64,000 bases of DNA, from positions 5,759,501 through 5,823,500 of the forward strand of contig NC_135556.1 in assembly GCF_964340395.1 (NCBI RefSeq), in the 5' to 3' direction. Positions 24,451 to 38,711 of this stretch are shown one piece after another (the stretch's first letter is position 1; each line of letters opens with the position of its first letter). The DNA is from Glandiceps talaboti (Eukaryota; Hemichordata; Enteropneusta; Spengelidae). The notes beneath the pieces were generated by a model, which saw only the letters and a list, made by a program, of their open reading frames with translations, had not been told where the DNA came from and did no database searches. The position numbers and the translations under genes are program-made.

Positions 24451-24664
24451 TCATTATCAATGACTTGTTCAGGTATAGTTACAGTTACTGAGAGGTGTAC
24501 GCGTTGTTTCATATAAGTGATGATTGTAATTTAGGACTGATCTTCGTTTATTTTAGTAAACTCATAATTTAGCATTTACAGATATGCATTGTTGGCATTT
24601 TTTCATTAACGCAATCAACCACATTAGATTATGTAGGTTGACTTTTATGACGTACAATGTAGCA

Positions 24665-24875
24665 CATTCATTCCAACCAATGTGTGTGTAGCTGGTAACT
24701 TAGATGCTGACATCACTCACAACCAATTGTATGCATAGCCTATGACTTATAGGGCATCATCGCCTCAACCAATACTAAAGCCCGTAACTTATAATCTGCC
24801 GATATTCGCTTCCACCAATGTTCATATATGCTGACATCACATCAACCAATGCACGCATAGCTTGTAACTTCACAA
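24665..24875. repeat. Degenerate tandem repeat with CAACCAAT motif
   Basis: Four copies of a roughly 55-60-bp unit containing CAACCAATG(T), GCATAGC(T/C)TGTAACTT and GCTGACATCAC words. Confidence 0.55.
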
Positions 24876-25731
24876 GCTGAAAGCTGCCACCATCTGTCCA
24901 CACTCTCACTCAGGCATCCAGCCTAGATCTGTAAACACAAAACCACAGGTCTCTACTTCCCTGCAGTATTGTCAGCTCAGCAGGCTTACAATTTTTTTTT
25001 CCCGTCCCTGAACTGAAAGAGGTCGGTATTATGTAGTTTATCTGGGGACTGTCATACATTGTGGCGTTACTGTTAAATACCAGTGGATGTATCACTTTTG
25101 TTCATGGAAATAGATTATGACTTTGATTTCGTAGGTGAGTTCAATTTTATCCCCCTAAAGCAGTAGTTGTAATTCGTACATACGGCAATATTTCATGAAT
25201 TTAGGATTTGTAATGTACTAAAATATTAAAATATAAAGTGTTAGAGAAAGTATCACCAGTGAGGATTCTATCTATAATTGATTTCTTCTCTGTCATATCA
25301 AATGATGAAATGAGTATATATTACTTATATGAGGTGATGAAATATGATATTTTGGCATTCACTGTGTGTAGGGGATAAATATCGTTACATTCATGTACAT
25401 TGATACTGTGTACATACCAGTGAAGGTCAGAATTGCTATATAATGTATATGTTAAATGTATCATGTGTTTTCTACTACTGCTATTCCTGTGCAACGGAAA
25501 TGTTGAATATGCCATATTTTTTAGGAGAAGTGTAATTTATAGTGGCTACATGTTATTTTGATACTTTTATTAGTTATACTTTGAAGAGTTTGTTAGTTTG
25601 TTGGAAGGGGAATGTGTGATGGTATGTGTATATTGTTTGAAATATTGTCATGTATATATCGTAAACTGGTAATGTAAGACATATATATATCATTTTGTAT
25701 GCATTTATTGTATGTGAACATGTATGTAACT

Positions 25732-26272
25732 TTGTATGTATGTATGTATGTATGTATGTATGTATGTATGTATGTATGTATGTATGTATGTATGTATGTA
25801 TGTATGTATGTATGTATGTATGTATGTATGTATGTATGTATGTATGTATGTATGTATGTATGTATGTATGTATGTATGTATGTGTGTATGTACATTGTAT
25901 GTATGTGTATGTGTGTGTATGTACGTACGTACTTGTATGTATGTATGTATGTATGTATGTATGTATGTATGTATGTATGTATGTTTTGTATGTATGTATG
26001 TATGTATGTATGTATGTATGTATGTATGTATGTGTGTATGTATGTATGTATGTATGTATGTATGTATTTATGTATGTATGTGTGTGTGTGTGTGTGTGTG
26101 TCTGTCTGTCTGTCTATGTCTGTTTGTCTGCCTGCCTGTCTGTCTGCCTATGTCTCTCCCTCTTGTCTACTTGCCTGTCTGTCTGCCAAACTATCTCTCC
26201 CTGTCTGTCTCCCTGTGTGTACATGTACATGTATGTATGTATGTATGTATGTATGTATGTATGTATGTATGT
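25732..26272. repeat. Very long (TGTA)n microsatellite complex
   Basis: About 540 bases of TATG/TGTA units with short interruptions, then (TG)n and (TCTG)n blocks at about 26078-26215, then TGTA units again. Long ORFs on both strands (repeats of CMYV and YIHT) come only from the repeat. Confidence 0.97.
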
Positions 26273-26426
26273 TTATCTTTCTGTCTGTATGATGTGTATG
26301 TACACTGTTATGGACAGTGCTGCATAAAAGATGATTCATTATATCAGAATCCATGCTATAATTGGTAAACTATATAAAACATTGAAACAACATTTATATA
26401 CTTAGAGAACTATCCAGTATAAATAA

Positions 26427-26452
26427 AGATTATAATATTATTATTATAATCT
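26427..26452. repeat. Small AT-rich perfect palindrome
   Basis: AGATTATAATA, a four-base loop and TATTATAATCT form a perfect 11-bp stem. Confidence 0.7.
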
Positions 26453-26878
26453 ACGTATCTAGATGTGAAATTTACGTATTATTGAAATGTAAATATGTGT
26501 TGGCATTTAATTTAAAACAAGATACTTGTACAGCTGGTCATAATACATGTATATGTCTTGACCCTAACTGTTATGCAATTAGTTACTTGTAGCTACATTC
26601 ATTTCATTCCAGGTTTTTCCCAATTGATCCTATATAAAGTGACGTTGATTTATCAGTGCTGGAATAAAACACATGGATCATCATGTCGAGATTAAGAATA
26701 TATGTTCCAGTATTTAATTAAGGGGGCAAAATGAGAAATGACACTAAAGCTATCTGATATTGCAATATCATTGCAGGTGTTGACAGTAAAAGTTAACCCT
26801 ACACATTGCCTATCCAGAGTCCAATCTTATGACGTTATAACTTATAACTACCACCAACCTATCAGGATATCAGAATAA

Positions 26879-27157
<279 letters not shown>

Positions 27158-29126
27158 TAATTAAAGTAATTGAAGCTACATCTTTAAAAACAGATATATG
27201 ATTTAGGTTTTATGAGAGTAACTCTTAAGATGCAGCTGTGTATCATGAACATTTAATTAGGGGTAACAAAGAGTAGGTAATTTGTTTCCTGTACATTCAG
27301 CCATACAGAATGAGTGATTTCCAACAAAAGGCCAATGAACTTTAGTAGATATTACCTCCTTAATATTGCTCTTAATAAAAAAACATGATACTAAAAAACA
27401 CGATACATTGTTGTTTTGCGAAACCTAATCACTGCTTGAAATTGGTCACAAACCAAGGATAATGTCTTAGAAAAGTCAAAGTGGACTATTTAATAAAAAA
27501 TCCCAAGGTTCAATAAAAAGTAGGTATACATGTGATGTAAATGTAAATTTGTAGCTGTAGAGGTAACATTTTGTTTAAGGTGTGTTATCTGTCACTATAA
27601 TATAGGTAGTGAAATGTTGTGTATGAGTAAGAATAACTTCACGGACATAATCTAGTTCATCATGCCACAACACAGTGAACATTCACTGATGATGTGTGTA
27701 TATGTGACTTCCATGTATGTCACATTGCTTTCGATGTATTCTATGTACAATAAGAGATCGTGGGATGACTTCTGACATTTTAAATTACAGTGTTGATGGG
27801 AGATAGAATTCCCCTAGGTATATCATATATAAGGCCAGTATTCCACAGAGACTTACATGTACAGGTGTTTCTAAAATTTACCACAGGCTAGGAAATAAGG
27901 CGTACCATTTACTCTGGATAGTTTACCATGATCCGAAGCATAGCATCACACAGAAGAACAGCATTGCATATATACCACAATGTTATGTACTTAACGTCAT
28001 GTAGCGAAATATATAGCTTGTTTTATAGCATAACGTAAAAGGATAATGCAGCACATTATGTTAGATAGCATAGCAATTGACACGTATAACATCATATTCC
28101 ATGTTTAGTACAGTATATAACAAGATAACATGGTGTAGCATAGCATAGCATAACACAATGTGGTATGATGTAACAATATTGACATTACAAATAACAGCAC
28201 GATACATCCATGACTAGTATTAGTCTAGTTACTGTACATGTAGTCATTTTCTACGATCTCGAACTTTCTAACGTGTTGTCAAACGGACAAATTCTGTGGA
28301 AATCTAGATAAATCTCCTGTTGGGGAAGGGATAATGTGAGTAGTAATCCATCAAACACTGACAGGCAGTTGCAGTTGGTTTAATACTGTGTTCAGTTTAC
28401 TTCGAACTCAACCTCCAGTTTGAATTGTAAGTGGTATGAGGATATGATGATGTCATCATGTTTATATCAACACTCCAGTAGCATAAAACTATTGCTGTTG
28501 GTGGTAAAAACAGAATTCTGTGCTAGACAAATCCATTTGACTATATGGTGGAGATGATCATGGTGCATATAGGACTAGACTGTACATTTGAATATAGGAT
28601 AACAATATAGGTATGGTATGTGAAGCATAACAAGACAAGTCTAATTGATTCAGATGACTTGTATTATTTCTAGATATACTGAAAGTAAACTAATACCATC
28701 TGACATTGCATAAAAGCCATAACTTGTGATTAAGTAAAAAAAAGAAGATATATAGCGTTTGTAACTTGCCATTTGAAATGGTGATGTGTGTCTCATATTG
28801 ATTCATATGATGCGAGATGATGAAGGGGAAATGAAGACCACATATCATCATGTAGTAGAATTTATGATGGCCAATCTCCAGTGTGATGATTCACCATGAT
28901 GTAAGGAAGTGCTGATTCTATGTAGGATAAATGGATAGATTTTACAAGATGAAAGAATGAAAGATTAAGACTTCCATATTTTTGTCCATATAGAAACATT
29001 GACTTCTGAATTGTCTTAAAATGGGTGTGAATCCAGGCTTGGGTGCATGTTTTGGTTTTGTAGGACATATTTTGACTTATTTTGTATACGAAGAGTATAT
29101 TCTATCAAATTTTTAAGCTGATAAAT

Positions 29127-29305
29127 CATTCATTCATTCATTCATTCATTCATTCATTCATTCATTCATTCATTCATTCATTCAATCATTCATTCATTCA
29201 TTTTATTCATTCATTCATTCATTCATTTATCTGTCCATTTGTCTGTTTGTCTGTCTCTGTCCATCCATCCATCCATCCATCCATCTATCTATCCACCCAT
29301 TCATT
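29127..29305. repeat. (CATT)n(GTCT)n(CATC)n microsatellite
   Basis: CATT units, then short GTCTGT and CATC blocks. The FIHS-repeat ORF is an artefact. Confidence 0.95.
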
Positions 29306-31129
29306 TGGTGCTTGGGCACCTTTTAAGTTTAAATGAACTTGGCTTTGTAAATCATAAATGGTTGTGAAATCAGAACAATTCTGTGGAAAAGTAAAAATAT
29401 AATAAGATCTAGTATTTGTGTTCAGCATCTGATGTGACCTTGTTTTGCAATTGATGTAATGATTTGATAGTCAGTCAGTGTCTGACATTGGATATGACCT
29501 TGCCCAGAGAGACTTGACATTGCACTCAGACATACAGACTACATTGTCAACCATGATAGACTAGTCTCTGGACTAGCTGACCTTGACGCAATGTTTAGTG
29601 TAGGTATTCAGTACATGACTAATGATTTAACCTTGTTTTAGGATTGACCTTATCGATTTGAACTTTTTTTGATGAGCTGAAAGTGACATTGAACATCTGT
29701 GAATAGTAACTGATCTTTGTAGTCTCATTAAATAGCAATGTAACACAAGTTATCATGTAAAATCTAATCCTGTCATTTTAATAATTGGCTACCCTTGAGA
29801 TTGATGCCAACCACTGTAATAGCAAGAATTTAATCACAGTTTCAGCCTTGTCCAAATTATGTATGTGTGTAGCAGGAAATGAAATGTGAAGTCTGTTAGT
29901 GCTTTCTGTACATTAAAAAAAACTCAGTTTTTAGAAATCCTTGTATATTTTGTTCATTTCTCATTCATTTCCTCCTATTGACCACAAATATTCAGCCATT
30001 TCCCATCCAAGACACACCTTTGGGTTACACCTATAGTATAAATTCCTTTCTCTCCTTTATTTGCATTTTACCTGTGTCATTCCTTATAAATCTATTGTTA
30101 GATCTCTCCATCTGTTACTTTCACTTTCACTTCATTCAGTGACATTTTGAAGAAGGAACCTATATGCCTCTGGTAGCTGCTACTGCAAATATCAACTCTG
30201 TTAACCTCAGTCAGAGTGCTACCAGAATGCTTCCAAATAGCAGTAGACAGATTTCTCTGAAATTTTCAGATTTTGTCAGAAATGCTCTTCCTTTGTTAGG
30301 TATAGCATGGAAATATGTTTAGCTGTTTCATTTTTAGAAATATTACGTATTAAAGACTACCTTTTGTAAAGATTTGTTATTTGTTCGATGCTTGATTTCC
30401 ATGTGTTGGTGTCAGTTCTGTATAAATTCAATTTTAACTTCAATTTGTATGAGTAGCCACGCAACAGTGGTAGTATAATTCAGAGAATATTACTTTTCTG
30501 TATAAAATTTGTGACCATATTCTAAAATCCATACGTTATAAAATTTAGCAATACTACAGTTTCACACACATTACAAGTCCCTAGTTGACAAGGTAGCACA
30601 ATGTATAAAATTAATTGGAAGGGTTGATTGAATCCATTTTGTATAGAAAATTGAATTTGTAAATTTAAAGTTAAAAAGAAATACAAATGTGGTTGTTGGT
30701 TGACATGGTGATTTGTGTGAGGTATTTTAGTTCAAATGTAGGAAAGGTTGGAATACCATACTGTGATACACTTGTATGAGTACAATACAGCAGGGATCCA
30801 GGTAATCTACTTTCAATTTTGCATTTCCTTTATTTGCTACACCAATAATTATCAAATATACATTTATATAGTCCAATCAGGTGAACTGTTGATTTTATGT
30901 GTATGGTGCAAACTATGTTTAAATACAGTATAGGACTTTGTTTGTATTCATGATCAGTCTGTTTGTAACCAGGGGCGTTTTTTTTTCGCTGGTTCAGCAC
31001 AAGTTTTACATTCTCCTAATTCAATTGACACCTATTTGCATGTTAATGTAGATATAAAGGCTACTGTGTGATTAGCAATAAAAAAACACATCACTCTCAA
31101 TAGAATTATTCCATATGTTGCCATGAGTA

Positions 31130-31500
31130 TTAACAGGCACATACCCTGGCTGCAGGATCGTGATTTGCATATTGCTTGGTGCAGCTGTGAGGCACATGTA
31201 TGTACATATTATTGGAATGCATAGGCATATACCCTGGCAGCAGGAATGTGATTTGCATATTCTGAGATGCAGTTGGGATGCACATGTAACAGACATAATT
31301 GTATAGATATGCATAGGCACATGTCCTGTCTTTAGAATTGTAATTTGCATATTTCATTTTGTGCACAGCTGTGATGTACATGTACATGTGTATAATGTAT
31401 AGTTTGCATATACAAGTACATTGTATACACAGGCACATACCCAGTCTGTAGGATTGTAATTTGTATATTTCAGGATGTGCACATGCATACAAATTAATTA
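31130..31500. repeat. Diverged tandem repeat with POU-octamer motif, 4 copies
   Basis: Units of about 87-117 bp begin GGCA(C/T)ATACC(C)TG near 31136, 31224, 31315 and 31432. The first three contain ATTTGCAT at 31163-31170, 31251-31258 and 31343-31350. The fourth has ATTTGTAT. Two long minus-strand ORFs across the array are translations of the repeat. Confidence 0.7.
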
Positions 31501-32160
31501 TGCATCTACATGTATGCATATACCACGACTAAAGTACTAGGTAAAGTTGCATGCAATGGATATGCACATATGCAAATATACCATAAGTATGTATATAAGT
31601 ACATATTTACAACTTATATACATTTGCATGTGTGCATATAGTAACTATATATACATGTATCATGAGTATATGTACGAGTCTGTGCCTGACTGTCTTAATT
31701 AAGGCACCAATGCCTGCATGAAGGTACATTCATGATATTTTATAATTTCCAGTCTGTGTGTGAAAAACATTCAAGTCTTGAGTCTATATTCATAATGTAT
31801 ACTGCCAGTATCTAATAAACCATGTACAACATATTATCCTGACATATATATATAATACATCATACAATCAATATGACTACATGATGTAGTATACAATTCC
31901 AGTCTTTGTATGAATGTTGCCATCGGCTTTTAATACAAAATGTCAGATTGGAAGTGGATCATATTGTTTGGAAATACCTTCCATGTGAATAAAAAATGAT
32001 ATTCTGTACCTTAAAGTTTATACTAGTATTAGTATTATAGTAGCCCAGATACTTGGCTATCAGGCTTGATAATGTTTAATAGTTTGCTTGAAACAGAAGC
32101 ATTTTATAGTGAGCACGGCCAATCTCTAGGTTATTTTACTAAGAAAATGAAATTGGCTGA

Positions 32161-32221
32161 CACACACATGCACGCACGCACGCACGCACACATGCACGCA
32201 CGCATGCACGCACGTAAGCAT

Positions 32222-32270
<49 letters not shown>
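32161..32270. repeat. (GCAC)n(CA)n microsatellite
   Basis: CACGCACG/CATGCACG block followed by about 24 CA dinucleotides. Confidence 0.95.
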
Positions 32271-32273
<3 letters not shown>

Positions 32274-34026
32274 GATATTAAGAATCAAGAATTTTAAGAA
32301 TGTGTCACACCATTTTAGTTCGTGTTAAAGGTGAGTTGAGTTTCTTTGAAGTTTGGAAAATTTATGATTCCATGTCAGTCATGATGATAAGTACCACTTT
32401 TATTTCCTTTTAGCAAAATGACTCTTGAACATTTCAAGAATGTGGCATGATACAGGCCCTCGTTTTAATACATGATGTCATTTTCAAATGAAGAAGGATT
32501 TATTTTGTTGCAATTGCACCACTCGTTTACACAGAGATGCCAAAGACACATGAAAATGCAATGCTTTGAAAATGCTGAAAATGGATTGGTTTCAAAACTA
32601 TGGATTTTAAATCTAAAATGGAGTCTGTGCACATGGGCAAAAACAAAAAAGCTTTAAACAATTATAGATAATTGAAGAATTTGAAAATGGATATATTTGA
32701 CCCCAGGAATTTTAGATGTACATGTACTTACGCATGCACTTTACCACAGTGTTATGTTTGTACATACAAATATATACAACAGGATCGTTTTCGATTTGTT
32801 CTGTCTTTGTTGTTTCTGTGTGAATGGTCAAAAACCATTGTCAGCCACTTGTACAAAAACGATATTATTAATTTTTTAGTGTTTTATTTGAAAACGTCAT
32901 CGTGCAAATGCTCAGTTTCTGAGATGTAGAAACTTTGTTTCATGAAATTTTATTGTTGCAGTTATGTACATGTAGATAATTTCAACAACAAAGATGTTAG
33001 ACACAATTTTTGTCTTGTTTCATTTCCTTTTCATGAGCTGATGATAATTGAAATTTGATCACCCACATCACATTCAGTGTTTTTAGATAAGATGCATGTA
33101 ATGATATCAGTTTCAACAACTCAACAAAAAGAATCACAAACAATGAAATGTAATTTCCCATTGTGTGAAATTGTGAGTGTCCATTTCCTTTTCAAAATTT
33201 GGAAATTCCCCCATTTTGTATTCCATTCGTACAAGAAACTTACATCATATGATGAAATTAAATTGATGAAGATGAAGAATGTCAGTGGATCAGATATGAA
33301 CCCATTCATTGATTCATTATGATGTAATTTTTACATCATTAATAGCAAATGAAAGTTTTATGAATGATATTCATAATTGATAACAGAAGTAATATGTATC
33401 CGTATTGGCAGAAGTCAGCTAATGTGTATTGAGAGATGGGCATGCGCTGAGATATTTGATTAATTATGTTATAATTGAGTTTTGGAGAGATTGTAGTGAT
33501 TGATGGGAAGCACTGATGAATCACTTGAAATATAATTAATTAAAATCAGGTGGTGGGACTGACTATTTTGATAATATTATATTATGAGGCTGTTTGATAA
33601 ATTTCAAGTTATGATGCTGTATGTTGGGCAGATTGCCAAGTTGTCTTCCACAATTGTAAAATTAATATGAAATATGTATCCTGTTATTATATGACTATAT
33701 AATTTCAGTGTACGAATTATGGTAATTCTAGCACTAATATGTAATCGTTATGCACGCATGGCTCAACATATTTATTATTCTGTGTCGACTTGAAGATGTA
33801 AGTGAAATATTACAAATATGTTAAAAACTGTTTAGTGTTTTAATTTCTAAATATATGTCAAAACAGCTCCAAAAATGTTTTAATTTCTAAATATTTGTCC
33901 GCATGTTACACATCTGCTGCCATGTATGTTTGTGATTTATGATAAACAAGATAAATCTCAATTTTAATTGAATATGAACAATCATTACTATAATGTTGCA
34001 TGGTAATTGAGAAATCCAAACAACTC

Positions 34027-34330
34027 AAAACAACTAGAAGGCACTCGGTTGAACATGTACCTCAGCTAACGCCGAGCTGTTGCCTTGTTATGACATACAA
34101 AACAAAAATCAAAGTAAAGTGCCCTCAAGAGTGGGCTCAATACCTGGTTCCTATAACTGCCATGAGTGATTATTAGCTAATTATTCCATAGAAAACAAAA
34201 ATCAAAGTAGGGCACCCTCAATGGTTGGAGCTCAGTATCTGATTATGATAAAATATGTGTGTTGGCTGATAAGCTAGTTACTACTACAAAGCAAAACAAA
34301 ATTAGGACACCCTCAAGGGTTTGACCTTGG
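34027..34330. repeat. Interspersed repeat with triplicated 95-bp segment
   Basis: A leader with AGAAGGCACTCGGTTGAACA and ACGCCGAGCTGTTGCCTTG is followed by three copies at 94-95-bp spacing (near 34098, 34192, 34287). Each starts AAAACAAAAATCAAAGTA-like, then G(C/G)ACCCTCAA and a GGTT-TGATT word. It looks like a dispersed element, but the class is unknown. Confidence 0.6.
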
Positions 34331-34540
34331 TGGTTGATTCTAGTAAATGTTATCAATAAATGTTAATAAATTTTAAATGTTATGACTGTGATTGAAATCC
34401 TGATCGGGATTCAGTTTTCCTCCTCTGTCTAATCAATTGGTCCTTGTCTCATCATAGCCATTCTTTCCACAAAGTTTTGTTTTATTCATCCATTCATTTG
34501 TATAGATATCCACATACAAACAGACATGGGTTAAAATATA

Positions 34541-35211
34541 CACACTATCCAATCTGATTGGTGGAGATAATTAAGGTACACACAAAGTAACCTACAAACA
34601 CAACCTCACTGTTGGAGGTAATAAAGTACACACAATGTAACCTACAAACACAACCTCACTGTTGGAGGTAATAAAGTACACACAATGTAACCTACAAACA
34701 CAACCTCACTGTTGGAGGTAATAAAGTACACACAATGTAACCTACAAACATAACCTCATTGTTGGAGGGAATAAAGTACACACAATGTAACCTACAAACA
34801 CAACTTCACTGTTGGAGGTTATAAAGTACACACAATGTAACCTACAAACATAACCTCATTGTTGGAGGTAATAAAGTACACACAATGTAACCTACAAACA
34901 CAACCTCACTGTTGGAGGTAATAAAGTACACACAATGTAACCTACAAACATAACCTCATTGTTGGAGGGAATAAAGTACACACAATGTAACCTACAAACA
35001 CAACTTCACTGTTGGAGGTTATAAAGTACACACAATGTAACCTACAAACATAACCTCATTGTTGGAGGTAATAAAGTACACACAATGTAACCTACAAACA
35101 TAACCTCATTGTTGGAGGTAATAAAGTACACACAATGTAACCTACAAACATAACCTCATTGTTGAAGGTAATAAAGTACACACAATGTAACCTACAAACA
35201 TTAAATGTACT
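34541..35211. repeat. 50-bp minisatellite with higher-order structure
   Basis: Thirteen to fourteen units of exactly 50 bp start at 34591, 34641, 34691 and so on to 35191 with CCTACAAACA. The first unit (34541-34590) is diverged and the last is partial. Base variants define types A, B, C and D in the order ABCD-ABCD over 34691-35090, so a 200-bp block was duplicated as one unit. Two more D-type units follow. Confidence 0.95.
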
Positions 35212-35757
35212 GTACATCAATCCCACTATATGAAGTATTCAATCATTGCTATGCCATATATCTTAATCTCAAGCACAGCTCCTAAAGCAGTCTGAACAAA
35301 TCAAAATTAATGAGGGAACACTTTTCAATTGGTGTGTTCTATAAAGTCTTGTTTTATGAGTAACAGCAATCTCCTTTATGTTCAACCAAAACAAGGTGAG
35401 TTTAAAAGGCTTTTCTGACTAGGGGATAAAATACGTTAAATATACATGTAAGCCATGATTTAATTATTCTCGTGAAACTTTATGTTCAGATTTTCAATGT
35501 CATTGAAATCATCTTCAGATGTTGTTAATACTCATTACACAGTTAATGTTAATTGTTATACATATTCTTGGGGTTTCCTTGACTTTTCAGTTATAATGTG
35601 CATACATACTGATTCCTAAGTTGACCACTCCTTAGGCAGGGGCACCTGTGAATATATTGAGATCCTTAGGTTGAAAGGTTAAAGCTTAAAAATGAGTTTA
35701 CTTCTCACCACTGCCTCTAGGAAAGAAAGACATCTTGGAACAATTCACAGAATCTAC

Positions 35758-35835
35758 CAGTTGACACGTTATCTCAGCTGGTTAGAACACTCTGACTAGT
35801 TTTTAGGGGGACGTGGGTTAAATTCCTGCACATCA
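35758..35835 (+). mobile_element. tRNA-like relic (SINE head or tRNA pseudogene)
   Basis: An A-box-like TATCTCAGCTGGTTAGAAC and a B-box-like GGGTTAAATTCC lie at the spacing of a tRNA-type promoter, but no complete cloverleaf can be folded. A pyrimidine-rich TTTTTCTTTCC follows. Most likely the head of an old tRNA-derived SINE. Confidence 0.6.
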
Positions 35836-36191
35836 GACTCATTTTTCTTTCCTCATTTATAACAATTTCAAACATGAACTCAGTTTCTGCCATTTTAAAG
35901 GCACAAGATTCAATCCCAAGGTTTTGCATTGTTATCTTATACAGTGCAACTATGAGGATTCCATAGAATCATTCATTTGTTCTGGTTCAACTCTTTCTAT
36001 AGGTCTGAAACTCAACTGTTTTTCATGCCCAAAATATTAATCCAAAGCTGAATTGCCCCTTTTAAAAAAGAAAAGGATATGTTGTGAATTGACATGTTTT
36101 TGGATATTTATTGAGATAAAAGGATTTCATTCATTTGTAGTTATCAGTATGAAGTTGGCATTGATCAGAATCTTTGTGAAAGTGATGTACA

Positions 36192-36309
36192 GGCCTTCCT
36201 AGGTAACTTCCGTTACATGTACATGTATTTATGGACTGCTTATATCAATATTTACAATAACAATTAAACCAGTTGACAACATGTTTAACGGAAGTCTCCT
36301 AGCAAGGCC
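36192..36309. mobile_element. 118-bp foldback MITE
   Basis: GGCCTTCCTAGGTAACTTCC at the left (36192-36216) and GGAAGTCTCCTAGCAAGGCC at the right (36283-36309) are terminal inverted repeats of about 25 bp with few mismatches around a 66-bp AT-rich centre. Confidence 0.65.
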
Positions 36310-37384
36310 CAATGTCACTTCCACCTAAAAGTTCTGATCCATGCCAGTTGTATACTGATAAAGTGAAAGCGACTGAAACTGATGTATTTTATCTCAGTTA
36401 ACATCCAAGTTTTGATTAAATATAGAGAATTCACAAGGTACAAGTATCCTTTCCCTTTAAAGGCATAAATACTTAGATTCCTGTGTGTCTCAAAATATGA
36501 CGACAACTTTAAATACAACGCAGTTGAACTAGCTATAGCAGAAGAATGTAAGATGATATTTATTCATAGGCAAGACTTATATTGGAAAGTATGAATTCTA
36601 TGGCATTTAGAATAACTTTCATTTTTTTCTGAATTATATAATCTCAAATCTTGCTAGCTGAAATAACACGTAAAAATTTTAAAAAAGAAAATTAAAATCA
36701 CAGTAATCAACAGAACTATGTTTGAAAAAATGATGTGGAACTCTTCAATCTATATATATTGTATAGTATATTTCAGTTGTAAATTTGAAAATATATTGAT
36801 ACCAGATATGGAAGTCTGACTGGTAATGTGAAAATTATCATAGAAAATGGTTACTTCTGATGTTTTTCTTGTGTTCTACGTCCCGTATTGTAATAAACAT
36901 GGTATGAAAGGTCTAGAGTGAGGCTGTTGACATTGAAACTCTTATTTTACATTCCAACCACAGGCGATACAGAATCTTTGCATATAAATGAATTAAGAAT
37001 CTTCGGTAAACAGGTTTTTATACATAATTTATTACCCCCTCAAGTCTTGAAGTGTTGATGTAGACACTGATAAATTTACATTTCTAAGCTAGAGAAAAAA
37101 AGGGTCAGATATTCTTGGTTACTGTAGCTACATAAGTCATCTGGGTTGTAATGTAACCTTGTATATTTGTAATCTATTGATATTTTAGATGAGTGGTATA
37201 CATGTATGTCTTATCACACTTCTCAGTGTGGGTAGGTAGAACAGGTATTTACTTGCTTGTGTTCATGAATATAAACAAACCATAGCTTGCAACCAGCTAA
37301 CTAAGACATGATGTCCATAGCATTCAATATCATGTCATACATTTGTACATGCCAAATATGTAGCAAATGAAATCAGCCAACTGA

Positions 37385-37685
37385 TTAACGTACCGACCAA
37401 CCAACTAACTAACTAACCAACTGACTAATCAACTACCTGACTAACTGACCATCCAACCAACCAACTAACCACCCAACTGACTGACTGACCAGCCAACTAA
37501 ATGTAACTAACCAACCCATCTGCCTACCAATGATCAACCAACAACCGACTAACCAACCAACCAACCAACCTAACAACTAATCAATTAACCAGCTGACCAG
37601 ATAACTAACCAACCTATCCACCCACCACCAATCAACCAACCAACCAACCAACCAACCAACCAACCAACCAACCCACTCACTCACT
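37385..37685. repeat. (CCAA)n/(CTAA)n degenerate microsatellite
   Basis: About 300 bases of CCAA, CTAA and CTGA units, purest at 37630-37672. Confidence 0.93.
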
Positions 37686-38711
37686 TACAAAGTTGATCTG
37701 TGTCTAGAGTTGAGTCTAGAACTGAGAGATACAATGTTCACTACACATACATGTACATCTACATGTACATTGTATATCTTGAAACTTGCCAGTGCATTGG
37801 TCAGTTTTGATTGACTTTACATTTTGTCACATTCATAACTCTTTATTTCTACAGCATTGACAACCACAACTAAACACAGACTAGTACTAGTACACAAGCA
37901 GACCTGAATATTGAACATCTCTACGGCGATGGTTTCAACAATCATTGAAAGAGCCATTCTTAACAATTTAGTTAATACCAATGGGGTAAGGGAATTGTAT
38001 CCAATTAGGGTGAATAGGTAGCGAGAATAAAGCCTCTCTGCTATACTCTATGTGTGTTGACTAACAAGCAATTCCCCTATTGCTGTTAGACCTCCCTCAG
38101 TGTTATAATTGTAATAGATTGAACTGACTTCAATTATGGTACCCTTGTAGTTACCATTCATGAATACGAATTGGTAGTCAAAAGGCTAACAGCTGCAATT
38201 CTTACATACACATAGCGTGATAGGAAATGTTATAAGTCAGGGCTTGTATACATTTACAAATGTAGCATAGCTTGTATACACTGAGGACTTCTACTATCTG
38301 CCTGGGTAACACTTCTGTGACTAGAGTCCAAGAATGATAGCGTGTTTCTCTGATAATACACAAAACCTCACCTCACCTAAGATATCAGGTGTATATACAA
38401 TGTACATGTATACAATGTACATGCTTAGAATTGTAGATGTGGTATCTTGTGTGGCCTCAAGGTGAAAGGTAGAGAAATAGGTAGGTAGATAGCGATGTGT
38501 AAGGTAATAGGAGTCAAAACAACTTCTTCTTTTTGTCATAGCAGTGTTAAAACGCAGTGCAAAGGTGTCATGTATTCATTCCCATATTCAAAACATGCAG
38601 GTTTCCAAAGAATGGGGTAGGCAGGCAGGGATATGCAGGATAATAGGGATCAAAAAACCTGCTTGTCGTCATGATAGTGTTAAAATGCAGGGGCAGATGT
38701 GTCATGACTGT

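Noticed and set aside
25695-26368. Three overlapping ORFs of about 200 residues (MYVC repeats)
   Set aside because: Pure translation of the TGTA/TG microsatellite in all frames.
34541-35211. CRISPR-like regular array
   Set aside because: Units are directly contiguous without unique spacers, and the genome is eukaryotic. It is a minisatellite.
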